A stretch of 16,631 bases of DNA, from the NCBI GenBank assembly GCA_964388245.1, contig CAYLZH010000089.1:1-16631 (forward strand). Reading direction: 5' to 3'. The DNA is from JAIOYV01 sp964388245. GTDB lineage: Bacteria; Bacteroidota; Bacteroidia; Bacteroidales; M50B96. The position numbers and the translations under genes were made by a program. Positions 8,701 through 15,486 of this stretch are shown in pieces (the first letter of the stretch is position 1; each line of letters starts with the position of its first letter). Under the pieces are notes generated by a model, which saw only the letters and a list, made by a program, of their open reading frames with translations, was not told where the DNA came from and searched no databases.

Positions 8701-9416
8701 TGACGCATCACCGAAGGATAGCGGAATTTTCGGATATCGGAAAGCTGGGTATCGAAATCCTTCAAATGGTGGGCATATTGTTGCAGGTCGATATGGACAT
8801 CCTCCTCGTCCATCGACGAAATAATGGTTTGTTTTATAAAATCTGCCTCCAATTTCGAATTCAAAAATACATTCTGAATCGTGCGGGGAATGTTCTTGTA
8901 TTGCCTGGCTTCGAGCAGGGCATACTTATGAAATTCCCGCTGCCCCTGTATGTTTCCATAAATTATATCGCGGTATTCTTCGTACGAGTTTATCTTTCGC
9001 GAATAGTGGTTTCGTTGGCTGTCGAGGGCACTCCTTATCTTATCCCAGCTTTCGAAGGCATGGCCGTGCACGTCGATAAAAAATTCGCGTTTATAATCCG
9101 TATCGAGAAACCGAAAACAAACCCTGTTCTGCGACTTAAAAGCAAACACACAATAGGCCCCCGTTTCTTTGGAAACCTCATAAACAATATATGAATTGGC
9201 ATAAGGGAAATACCACTCGGCAAAGCTCTTGTTTGTGGGGCCAGTTGGAACGCCCAGCTTCCGCGACTCGGCATTGTAAAAATATAAAATGGCTCGCAGC
9301 ACGGTACTTTTGCCCACCCCCTGTGTTCCGATAAAATGGATGTTGCCATCGAGCCGGATCTCGGAATATTTTATGGCGGCGGAATTTATAAAGGTAATCC
9401 TATTCAGTGATCTCAT
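5763..9416 (-). CDS. jetC: Wadjet JetC SMC-like ATPase (MukB/MksB-like)
   Basis: This is the motor subunit of the Jet condensin, expected to dimerise and extrude DNA loops. I chose the ATG at 9416, giving 1217 residues. The open frame reaches 9518, but the first 34 codons overlap jetB deeply and precede the normal head start, SLNRITFINSAAIKYSEI. Walker A is GTQGVGKST (residues 30-38). Long charged heptad-rich coiled coils span about 235-530 and 600-900, with a non-coiled hinge-like segment between them (WLCENQPGWEKTIGK, about 536-600). The C-terminal head has a signature-like NVGSDGT (GSDGT at 1118-1122) in place of LSGGQ, and Walker B HCVMDEIGRLHP with D1156/E1157. It overlaps jetB by 17 bp. 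The gene is intact and free of frameshifts. Confidence 0.92.
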   Translation of the reverse strand: MRSLNRITFINSAAIKYSEIRLDGNIHFIGTQGVGKSTVLRAILYFYNAESRKLGVPTGPTNKSFAEWYFPYANSYIVYEVSKETGAYCVFAFKSQNRVCFRFLDTDYKREFFIDVHGHAFESWDKIRSALDSQRNHYSRKINSYEEYRDIIYGNIQGQREFHKYALLEARQYKNIPRTIQNVFLNSKLEADFIKQTIISSMDEEDVHIDLQQYAHHLKDFDTQLSDIRKFRYPSVMRQAQESAKLFIAINHLEQEKVGLAKQLAGRLAQIEKQKPLLNEQLDVEIRKKNGVVEEQKNEQRLFGSRKDKVNEVLSQLKGKLKESKTKKEQYEKENISEIIRRVSKRKDLDAEQKNLISERDLLNSAFADISQKYNALIGEKQNQLSAFVNSKKLEEIEIRNAEHKQRENLDSDYEKLIDEIRKHHKAEIDGAKLAIEQKRQDISLLKNRKAEIKHRKYFESDIEKLVTTIAGTETNIGKQKNDIHHFRQQIETLEKQWKLEKQSAQKAKDQNQEKLDEKVAGIRLQIDGINHRIESSKDSLYGWLCENQPGWEKTIGKTIDENVLFQAGLEPRVVDAKPANFYGIEINLEEIDKQIKTIEDYRFDLKKRTDELESCKIQQKEIDKNLEKELEKIQKRNLPKIREYKKQILTTEYNLEQDAVKLKRTVVELESLKEKAREGKEKDLSRVDQEIGAATDQELKLNQDFAALEMQIDRKITTKRREKKKKVEALMAENKELIGTINNEVKNYTANTENQVAAINKQKSDALESKGADTKRLAEIDVLLTAVENELDYIETHRDKVAGFYKDKAELFDKEKEFKNRQQLEEGKLTELIRKHEMQLAKLSDRLNRLDSLINNYRTAMDKIQEELDKFEYDFAKSEVFASVESWFKNVEVSEMVETSGLALMDQLKEKYYQNVTRERDLQESIDKFLGNFSESNIFQFPIKLIGIKQYLDFSEELNDFVEEDKIAIFEKRVNERFADIVQSLGKETGLLISKTGEIQKIVSKINKDFNDKNFVGAVKKIELRVDDSKNSVFVILKEIKKFNDENAFDFGETNLFSTLNKDKNNEKSIELLKQLVKEINLARNDNVYLTDSFELMFRIEENQNDTGWVEKLSNVGSDGTDVLVKAMVNIMLLNVFKEGASRRFKDFRLHCVMDEIGRLHPNNVKGILKFANDRNILLINGSPTENTPLSYKHIYKIEKDAANISKVKRIITNFS

Positions 9417-9966
9417 TTTGTACGTCTTCTGGTATATGGATAGAAAGAACCAATTGTTCGAGGTAGGCAAACGACGATAGGATTTTGTACGAGGCGGATA
9501 TTTCGTTTTCCAGTTCAACGTAACCTTCGCGCTTCAAAAGGTCGATCAAACGTTGGATCCCATCCCCTTCGTTTTCTTGTTTTGTGTAACGTTTCAATGC
9601 CGACAACTTGTTTTTTAGCAGGGCATCCACCTTTAGCTTCACTTGTATTTCGGCTGGTGTAAAACGATAACCCGACGAAAAAGAATTGTCATAAGTCTTG
9701 AAAAAGTCCACAATGTCGATCCATTTATGGGCCGTTTCCAGTTTCCTGGTCAGGTCGGCTTTTAGCTCTGTTTTCGAAAAATAGAAATACTCGTCGCCAC
9801 GTTCCAAGATAAAATCGATCTCATTAAAATATTCTTTCAGGCCGTCGAATTCCTCATCCACATAATTATATGATCTCTGAATGTGTGTATCCGTGCTGTT
9901 CGAGCAAATAAATAATCCTTTGCTCAAGATTTCGAAAACTTCCTTTTTCCTTTTTGACTTTGCCAT
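9400..9966 (-). CDS. jetB: Wadjet JetB (MukE/MksE-like) subunit
   Basis: A 188-residue protein in the second position of the Jet operon, where the MukE-like kite subunit is encoded. It binds the kleisin and DNA in homologous complexes. Sequence conservation is low, so the call rests mainly on size, position and fold signals: a helical N-terminus, the repeated winged-helix-like stretches IDIVDFFKTYDNSF...FTPAEIQVKLKVDALL and RLIDLLKREGYVELEN, and a final helix with SIHIPEDV. The only ATG is at 9966, which makes it overlap jetA by 43 bp. Its 3' end overlaps jetC by 17 bp, consistent with coupled translation of complex subunits. Confidence 0.82.
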   Translation of the reverse strand: MAKSKRKKEVFEILSKGLFICSNSTDTHIQRSYNYVDEEFDGLKEYFNEIDFILERGDEYFYFSKTELKADLTRKLETAHKWIDIVDFFKTYDNSFSSGYRFTPAEIQVKLKVDALLKNKLSALKRYTKQENEGDGIQRLIDLLKREGYVELENEISASYKILSSFAYLEQLVLSIHIPEDVQNEITE

Positions 9967-11162
9967 CCTCTCGTTCCTTTTGGGTAAACAATTACAAATT
10001 CTGTATCGCCGCTTATTGCAAATTCTTGGTTTATTTCCATCTCTTCTTCGTAGGTCGAAAGCAACTGGCAGAAGTAAATCAGCTTCTCCTCCTTCGATAC
10101 TTCTTTCTGGTAGTCGTAGTTCAACACAAAATCGAACAGGTGATTTCCCGATGCCATAAAGTTGTTTTTCATTTCTTCGATATTCACAAATTCCTGCTCC
10201 TCGCTTTCGGAGGCCAAATAGTCCATCGATATGGTTTCGGCAATGGCCATCTGGGGTTTTATCCCTGTTTTTAACTTCCTGTTCAGTTCTTTAATTATGG
10301 CATACACCTCTTCGTCTTGCAGCGACTCCAGTGAAAGCTTAACCGGAAATCCCGACCGGGACTCAAAAACCAGGGCATTGTTTTGCATCAACACTTCCCT
10401 GATATTCGATTTATCCTCTAACTCGAATTGGTCTTTCAAGTGTTTTATCTGCCGCAGCTTTTCGATTACCCGGCTTTGGTATTTCACCTGGTTCAGGAAG
10501 TCGATAATTTGTTTTTGAACCTCGATAAGGTTGTGGTTTGCTTCGTGAAGCTGCCCCTGCAACTCTACCACAATCTGCTTCAACTCTTCGTCGAGTGCCG
10601 TCCGGAAAAAAGTAATTTCATCCTCCACCAGAATTTGCTCGGTCTGTTTTATCAAGTCTCCAATATCTGATCGTTTTACATCGTAGTTTTTAAGCTTGCT
10701 GATTTTGATTTTAAAGTTGGGTTCCGATTTAAAGGTATTTTCAATGTTGCGGTTAAGGTCAACTATATTCCGCAAACAAATCCGTCCGATCTTCTTTAAG
10801 CTCGACTTAATGGATTTGAGGTATTTGTACTTTCGGTTTTCGCTATCCTCCTGCAAAAAGTAGTTAATGTTTTCTTTTAGCTGCTGAATATTTTCGTTGA
10901 TGTACGAAATATTGATTTCCTCGTTCACCTCAAGAATCTGTTCGAAGAAGGAAAGGAATTGGTCCTCGATCTCCAGCTTATTTCCGTTTTGGGTCAGCAC
11001 CCCTTTTTCGATAAGCCCTTGCAGTTTGTTTTCTTCCAGAATTTCAACAGCCTGATCGTACTTATAAACCAGTGCCTTCCGTTTCCCGAACATCTCCGAA
11101 AGCAATTCCCTACCCACTGATAGACTACTAATAATATCTTTTATCGAACGGAATACGTACAT
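9924..11162 (-). CDS. jetA: Wadjet JetA (MukF/MksF-like kleisin)
   Basis: A 412-residue protein heading the Jet operon, the position of the kleisin that bridges the JetC heads. The N-terminal third looks like a winged-helix domain (residues about 1-75, VEILEENKLQGLIEKGVL). It is followed by a long helical region (about 85-260) with heptad-like charged stretches typical of the MukF middle domain, and a C-terminal part of about 100 residues ending in a basic tail (KGKRKFSKS). Kleisins of this group diverge strongly, so the assignment leans on synteny with the clear JetC and JetD. The ATG at 11162 is 70 bp after the preceding AlbA_2 gene, and an in-frame TAA shortly upstream limits any longer start. 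Confidence 0.82.
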   Translation of the reverse strand: MYVFRSIKDIISSLSVGRELLSEMFGKRKALVYKYDQAVEILEENKLQGLIEKGVLTQNGNKLEIEDQFLSFFEQILEVNEEINISYINENIQQLKENINYFLQEDSENRKYKYLKSIKSSLKKIGRICLRNIVDLNRNIENTFKSEPNFKIKISKLKNYDVKRSDIGDLIKQTEQILVEDEITFFRTALDEELKQIVVELQGQLHEANHNLIEVQKQIIDFLNQVKYQSRVIEKLRQIKHLKDQFELEDKSNIREVLMQNNALVFESRSGFPVKLSLESLQDEEVYAIIKELNRKLKTGIKPQMAIAETISMDYLASESEEQEFVNIEEMKNNFMASGNHLFDFVLNYDYQKEVSKEEKLIYFCQLLSTYEEEMEINQEFAISGDTEFVIVYPKGTRGWQSQKGKRKFSKS

Positions 11163-11232
11163 ATTGTTTTCTTTACCAGTAGAAACAGGCCATGCTTATT
11201 TCGATTTTCTCTTTTAAGCTCCATCTTATTTA

Positions 11233-12738
11233 TTAAAGAATAATCCAGCTTCCTGTTTTAGCCGAACCTTTGTATTTTATAATATTTGCCTTAGTCATCT
11301 TCTGAATGTGATATTTAATTCCGTTAATGCTTATACCAATTAGTTCAGCCAATTCTTCTTTAGTCGTTTTGGGTTTATCACTCAAAATTTGCAAGATTTT
11401 TTCCTGGGTAGTTTTGGGGGTAGTTTTGGGGGTAGTTTTGGGGGTAGTTTTGGGGGTAGTTTTCTCCGAACTTTTCTGTGAACCTTCCTCCACAATTTTC
11501 CCCACAGTTTCCTCCACAGTTTCTTCAATGGTTTTTTTCTTCTTTTCCTCAACCGGGTCGATGAAAAACTTCACAATCATTAAATCTCTTTCTGCCATAT
11601 ATTCTGGTGGAGCCGAACTATAAGTAGCCCAACCAGCGTTCATCCTGTCGAAACCAAAACCAGCATTCTCGGCCAACTTTGCCATTCTGAATAACGTGGC
11701 AATGGTCCTGTTACGGGGAATTGAAATATCCGTATTCATCAAAAACTTCAAAGGTTTGGGCAAACCTCCCGGGTTAAAAAACTCGATATGGTCGGTAAAA
11801 ATCCTTACCCTCGATTTTGCCGGGCTGAAATAATCAGCATGCATCAACATATTGACAGTAGCCTCGCGCAGGGCTTCTACATAAGGATAGTTCTCTGTAG
11901 CAAAACCTTCGTTGGTAAGAGTGAAGGGGTTGTCAACTTTTTGTGTAATGCGCTCGAACAAGGCAAAGTAATACTCCCATAAGTTTTCCTGCTCAGCCAG
12001 GCGATAGGTATATCTAATTTTGGCATCGGAATATGAGGTTCCGGGGATTTCCAAAAGATCTATTCTGAAATCAATAAAATGCTTTTCGATCTTGTCCCTT
12101 TTCCCAAAAAACAGTAATCCACTGTAGCTTAATTTGTCATCTATCAATACAGCTGTTTTTTTAAGGAAATCTAGCGTAGTTAGCTTGTTATAAGGTAGAC
12201 CTTTGTTGAAACGCCCCATATAATCGCGATAGCTTTCAATAGTATGCATGTTAAGGTCGTCAAGGGAACTACCGGGGACAATCTCGGCGGTTTTTGTTCC
12301 AAAGGCTTGGTCGCGGTACATGGCATCAACTTCTTCTTTCGATGCGCGTATGTCAGAACTACCATAGCGGACAAAAGTATTTTCCGGGTTTCCGTAATAA
12401 ACCGGTTTTTTGTCGGATAGGGGAATGTAAAATGCGAGTACGGTGCCTTCGTCAAAATCAAATTTGTGTATCGAAGGTCGGATAAGCACATTGAATTTTT
12501 GTTTGGATGCAAGGGTGTTAGTGAAATTCAGTTCTAGTTTTTCAAGGTTCTTCACCCCTTTAATAATAAACTTATCGCCCTCCTGCTTTACACCCAAAAC
12601 AATCCAACCACCAGCTGTATTCGAAAAGGAGCTAACCGTTTCCCATATCGATTTGGGAAGCTCCGACCTTGCTTCTTTAGCCTCAAAGTCTTCCCATTCA
12701 AGATCGTTTATCCGTAATATTAGCTCCTCCCTGGTCAT
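11233..12738 (-). CDS. AlbA_2/HATPase protein with winged-helix C-terminus
   Basis: A 501-residue protein of the COG2865 type. Its N-terminal AlbA_2 (Schlafen-type) domain shows FEAKEARSELPKSIWETVSSF and NTAGGWIVLGV (about residues 15-50). A GHKL ATPase-like middle has REATVNMLMHADYFSP (about 285-300) and GFGFDRM. A linker of EETV repeats and TTPK repeats (about 405-444) leads to a winged helix-turn-helix (about 447-501, TKEELAELIGISINGIKYH). Members act as ATP-dependent transcription regulators or unknown defence-linked factors. It precedes jetA on the same strand with a 70-bp gap and no visible terminator, so it may head a five-gene transcript. That makes it a candidate regulator of the Jet genes, which is inference. 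The ATG at 12738 is a natural start just before the AlbA_2 domain. Confidence 0.85.
   Translation of the reverse strand: MTREELILRINDLEWEDFEAKEARSELPKSIWETVSSFSNTAGGWIVLGVKQEGDKFIIKGVKNLEKLELNFTNTLASKQKFNVLIRPSIHKFDFDEGTVLAFYIPLSDKKPVYYGNPENTFVRYGSSDIRASKEEVDAMYRDQAFGTKTAEIVPGSSLDDLNMHTIESYRDYMGRFNKGLPYNKLTTLDFLKKTAVLIDDKLSYSGLLFFGKRDKIEKHFIDFRIDLLEIPGTSYSDAKIRYTYRLAEQENLWEYYFALFERITQKVDNPFTLTNEGFATENYPYVEALREATVNMLMHADYFSPAKSRVRIFTDHIEFFNPGGLPKPLKFLMNTDISIPRNRTIATLFRMAKLAENAGFGFDRMNAGWATYSSAPPEYMAERDLMIVKFFIDPVEEKKKKTIEETVEETVGKIVEEGSQKSSEKTTPKTTPKTTPKTTPKTTQEKILQILSDKPKTTKEELAELIGISINGIKYHIQKMTKANIIKYKGSAKTGSWIIL
11407..11463. repeat. in-frame 12-bp tandem repeat in the AlbA_2 gene linker
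   Basis: The plus strand shows GGTAGTTTTGGG four times exactly (starting at 11407, 11419, 11431 and 11443), plus a fifth partial unit to 11463. On the coding strand it encodes repeated TTPK in the linker between the ATPase-like part and the HTH. The unit is a multiple of three, so slippage would change linker length without breaking the frame. Confidence 0.95.
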
Positions 12739-12864
12739 GCTACAAAATATTTTGGGGTTTTGTTGTTATCCTTAAAGGCCAAACCAAATGCAATCAATTC
12801 TTACAAAACTAATAAATCCTTTTAAGGTCGGAAAATGAAGAAAACATAATATATTTTGTGAATC

Positions 12865-12880
12865 ATAAGCAAATGCTTAT
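12865..12880. promoter_or_regulatory. short perfect inverted repeat, possible operator
   Basis: ATAAGCA and TGCTTAT form 7-bp arms around AA, about 127 bp upstream of the AlbA_2 gene start. There is no T-tract, so a terminator is unlikely. It could bind the winged-helix protein encoded next door, but nothing beyond its position supports this. Confidence 0.3.
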
Positions 12881-12920
12881 AGAATCGAAAAATCACATCC
12901 CTTCAAAGAAATGCGATTTG

Positions 12921-13050
12921 TGGAGCTGCCGGGAGTCCAATTGCTATATTTATATTACTGAAATACAGTATATATAAAATTTGTGGTGAAACATAGGTGA
13001 AACAAATTTAGTCTCCAAATAAGAGTCGAACCCGGGTCCACATAAGGAGT
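12921..13050 (-). repeat. att-like repeat, right copy, with split tmRNA-like 3' end
   Basis: Read on the minus strand, 13024-13050 gives ACTCCTTATGTGGACCCGGG then TTCGACT, and 12921-12937 gives GACTCCCGGCAGCTCCA. Joined, they make a proper tmRNA-like T-arm (CCGGG/CCCGG stem) and CAGCTCC acceptor end. The junction repeats GACTC on both sides (12933-12937 and 13023-13027), as expected for a small crossover duplication. The interval carries TGAAAC at 12987-12992 and 12998-13003, 11 bp apart and exactly 37 bp from the right block, as in the left copy. It also holds TACTGAAATACAGTA (12955-12969). There is no tmRNA body to the right of 13050. Confidence 0.7.
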
Positions 13051-13116
13051 TAGAAATCTTCAAAATAATTCAAATTTCGATTTTGTCTTCATCTTATAAT
13101 CACTAATATTATCAAA

Positions 13117-13209
13117 TTATCCTCTTTCCCTCCCAACATACTTCATCGAAACAAACCCTTTACTATTCTTAAACATCATAATACCAGAGCAATCCACATA
13201 TTTTCTGTC
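13117..13209 (-). pseudogene. C-terminal gene fragment, unidentified
   Basis: An open frame ending at 13117-13119 reads DRKYVDCSGIMMFKNSKG followed by FVSMKYVGRERG. It overlaps the end of the ABC-ATPase remnant in a different frame. An ATG exists at 13179, but a 20-residue product is unlikely. The composition looks like the tail of a real protein whose upstream part has been lost. I do not recognise the family. Confidence 0.3.
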
Positions 13210-13357
13210 TCACATTGGCTGCTATATTACTTGGCATTCCAAGAAATCTTAACGCTTCCGGTGAAATCTTACCTTCTTCAAAGCTTAGATCAACACCATT
13301 CAAAACCCGATTCTCACCAAATGATTTTACTATGTTTTCGAGTTTTAGTATTTCCAT
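13169..13357 (-). pseudogene. ABC transporter ATPase N-terminal remnant, chimeric
   Basis: The first 30 residues (LKLENIVKSFGENRVLNGVD and FEEGKI) are the standard start of an ABC transporter ATP-binding subunit, with the A-loop region. The sequence switches to an unrelated tail (SPEALRFLGMPSNIAANVRQ...LLWYYDV) just where the Walker A motif should follow. Normal ABC subunits are about 220-300 residues; this has 62 and no nucleotide-binding motif. It looks like a deletion or recombination scar joining two gene fragments, just to the right of the att-like repeat. It is not expected to function as an ATPase. Confidence 0.65.
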
Positions 13358-13405
13358 ATTGAGTTACTTACAAATATATTAATATTCTCGTGGTATTGCA
13401 TCGTT

Positions 13406-14065
13406 CTATGAAATTGTGTTGCTTCTGAACATTTTATAGTGACCAAATATGAGTGGAGTTAATATCAAAAGGAAAAGTCCAACAAAAAATAATGACCATC
13501 CTACACATACATAACTTTCTATACAGATTAATTTGTTAGCAAAAGCAATAAGGTGAACTAATCCAATTACAAGCCATAAAATCAGGAAAACCTGACCAAT
13601 TGCAATATTAATTCTCGATACTGAATAAGCCCCGGCAGTATTCTTAAATAAGACATTATCCACTTTCGGACGATTGTAGTTATCAAGATTTTCATAAGAG
13701 AATCCTCCAATTTTGGTGGCTTCGTCAGAAGCATATTTGGCGTTTCTTTCGATTGCCTTTATCGCACCTTCGTATCTCTCATACCATGCTTTTGAGCCCT
13801 TCCCCATCTTTATCCATAATATCGAAAATATTATTCCGATTAATGATATGCAATAGCTAATACCATTTAGAATTAGAAATGAAATGCTCTTCCCCGGTTC
13901 TATATTGTCCCGAATTTTACTTAATATAGCACCATAAGCAGTAAAACATAAAACCAAAAAAGCAGTGAGAAAAATCGATCGCTGCCACAAGTTTGATAAT
14001 TCAAAGTCCGTGCACCTCCAATAAGAAGCGTAGATATCCTTTATATCTATTTTATTCTCATCCAT
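13406..14065 (-). CDS. four-helix membrane protein of unknown function
   Basis: A 219-residue integral membrane protein that I cannot assign to a named family. It has two pairs of predicted membrane segments (about residues 30-48, 61-85, 151-175 and 184-207). A polar, probably cytoplasmic loop of about 65 residues separates them and starts with KMGKGSKAWYERYEGAIKAI (86-105). The N-terminal 25 residues are polar (DIYASYWRCTDFELSNLWQR). A 2+2 helix layout with a soluble loop is seen in some defence-linked membrane effectors (for example the S-4TM group), but no diagnostic motif proves that link. It stands alone on the minus strand between the ABC remnant and the nuclease-like gene, in sequence richer in A+T than the Jet operon. 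Confidence 0.7.
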   Translation of the reverse strand: MDENKIDIKDIYASYWRCTDFELSNLWQRSIFLTAFLVLCFTAYGAILSKIRDNIEPGKSISFLILNGISYCISLIGIIFSILWIKMGKGSKAWYERYEGAIKAIERNAKYASDEATKIGGFSYENLDNYNRPKVDNVLFKNTAGAYSVSRINIAIGQVFLILWLVIGLVHLIAFANKLICIESYVCVGWSLFFVGLFLLILTPLIFGHYKMFRSNTIS

Positions 14066-14189
14066 GTTTAGTGTCTTTTTGTTGTAACCTTATTTTTCAT
14101 CTTTATTTTCGATATTTTCAACCCCAAAATAAGACATCTTTCAAAATATCAACACTTTAGGTTATTTTGTTTTTCGATTTATTTTTTAG

Positions 14190-14320
14190 TTATTTCTTTT
14201 TGAACAACTCGTAATATCTATTTCTTTTAGCACCTTCTGATTTTAAATCCTCGTTTTCGACCATGAGTGGCCTTTTGTTATCTAAACTGGGGACTATTTC
14301 TGGATTTCTACTAAAAGGTT
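14190..14320 (-). pseudogene. short C-terminal gene fragment beside the nuclease-like gene
   Basis: A frame open from about 14320 to the stop at 14190-14192 reads NPEIVPSLDNKRPLMVENED followed by LKSEGAKRNRYYELFKKK. It overlaps the last codons of the nuclease-like gene in another frame and has only an internal ATG at 14262-14264 (24 codons). The composition looks protein-like, so it may be the tail of a lost gene or an extension separated by a frameshift. The rest of 14066-14293 shows nothing else. Confidence 0.3.
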
Positions 14321-15295
14321 GATTATCTCATCGATATGTCTATCATCTGTGATTATAATTTCTGCACAAGGTCCATTATAAAATTTTTGAACGCTTTCCG
14401 ACAATGAACTCACTGAATGATTTTTTATCCGTTCTTTTATTTTCGCTTCATCCATCAATGCAACTATTCTTATTTTCTTTTTCCGAATGTAGATAAAAGC
14501 GAAATTGCGCTTTTTGCGAAGAGAAATGTAATATCGCAAAGGATTGAAGTTAATGTCTTTAATCTTTTCTATTAGTTTTTTCCGTATTAGATTATATACT
14601 TCCTTAATTTCATCACTTACACCCTCAAGGTGATAATCTTCTGAATATGGATTTGTAGTATCATCCGGTTTTACCGTGAAATCAACCGCATCGATATTTT
14701 CAAACTCAGGTGTCAGGCTGACAATACTTTCACTGTTATGAATGTACTCCTTTAAAAAAGATACTTTGACAATTTTTCCCCAGGTATCGGTGTAGGTTTT
14801 AATAATTTCAGGAAGCTCCTTCATATCATTGTCAAGGACCAACAATATGTTCTGGCTATTTTCAATTGTATCTTTAATGTATTTGAATATTTCCTTGTTG
14901 CCGAGGCGGGATTTAAATTCCTTTTTCAATTCTGCATCTGAACTGATTAAAGAGTAAAGTTTCTCAATTAAATCACTCTGACTTTCCGGATTCTTAAAAA
15001 AAGCAAAGAACTTTGTGATTTGTGGGAAAATATGGTTGTAAAAGCTGTGCTTTGCCAATTCAACCTCAACCAGATAAAATTCGGGATTATCCGGGTCTTT
15101 TAAATCAAACAGGAATGCATCTGGGATAGTGCCACCCAACGCCTTGTTATCAATTTTCTTTTTGGCTTCGATTAAAATACTTGCCTGACCAAATAAGCTT
15201 TTGCCATTATTGAACATCAAGTACTCCAATTCCTTTTCTTTTGAGAACTCTTTCTCACTGAATCGTTTTTGGTTGTAGAATAAGGCTGTTTGCAT
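14294..15295 (-). CDS. PD-(D/E)XK-like nuclease with DUF5655-like C-terminus
   Basis: A 333-residue protein. The N-terminal half shows a restriction-fold-like core: an early helix with KEKELEYLMF, then GGTIPDAFLFDL (P58-D59), then EFYLVEVELAKHSFYNHIFPQI (E77-V-E79). This is the spacing of a PD-(D/E)XK site with Glu where Lys is usual. The C-terminal 100 residues (LRYYISLRKKRNFAFIYIRKKKIRIVAL, then LSESVQKFYNGPCAEIII) resemble the DUF5655 domain often fused to such nucleases. The likely role is a DNA-directed defence or repair nuclease; catalysis is uncertain because of the Lys-to-Glu change. The ATG at 15295 is the only good start. It stands alone, with neither a methyltransferase nor a helicase partner in view. 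Confidence 0.65.
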   Translation of the reverse strand: MQTALFYNQKRFSEKEFSKEKELEYLMFNNGKSLFGQASILIEAKKKIDNKALGGTIPDAFLFDLKDPDNPEFYLVEVELAKHSFYNHIFPQITKFFAFFKNPESQSDLIEKLYSLISSDAELKKEFKSRLGNKEIFKYIKDTIENSQNILLVLDNDMKELPEIIKTYTDTWGKIVKVSFLKEYIHNSESIVSLTPEFENIDAVDFTVKPDDTTNPYSEDYHLEGVSDEIKEVYNLIRKKLIEKIKDINFNPLRYYISLRKKRNFAFIYIRKKKIRIVALMDEAKIKERIKNHSVSSLSESVQKFYNGPCAEIIITDDRHIDEIINLLVEIQK

Positions 15296-15370
15296 GATTA
15301 TTTTGTTAATGTATATTCATCCTGCTTTATATGTTTCTTTCTTTTTCAATTTCATTTATTGACTCATTGA

Positions 15371-15486
15371 TTATTCTAAACATAATGTCCAAATAGATTT
15401 TACATAATTTTCATATCTAAAATCTCGTCTAAAACTTCCATTCCTTATCTTATTTTGACGTCTATCCCTTCCTGTATTTACATCAA
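15371..15486 (-). pseudogene. C-terminal ORF fragment bordering the assembly gap
   Basis: An open frame enters from the N gap and ends at a stop at 15371-15373, giving about 38 codons that finish with FRYENYVKSIWTLCLE. It is polar, Arg/Asn-rich and otherwise unrecognised. It may belong to a gene whose start is lost in the gap. Confidence 0.25.

Larger units (their letters stand above)
12739..13116. other. intergenic region upstream of the AlbA_2 gene
   Basis: There is no convincing gene here. It holds a small perfect inverted repeat at 12865-12880 and the right copy of the att-like repeat at 12921-13050, followed by AT-rich sequence. The promoter for the minus-strand AlbA_2-Jet cluster should lie within the first 150 bp, but I see no clean TAnnTTTG match there. 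Confidence 0.6.

Noticed and set aside
9417..9518. The longer jetC start at 9518
   Set aside because: The 34 extra residues overlap jetB and lie before the conserved start of the ATPase head. ATG 9416 fits the usual short overlap.
11407..11463. A CRISPR array
   Set aside because: The units are 12 bp, contiguous with no spacers, and lie in frame within a coding gene.
12865..12880. A rho-independent terminator
   Set aside because: The stem is AT-rich and short, and no T-run follows on either strand.
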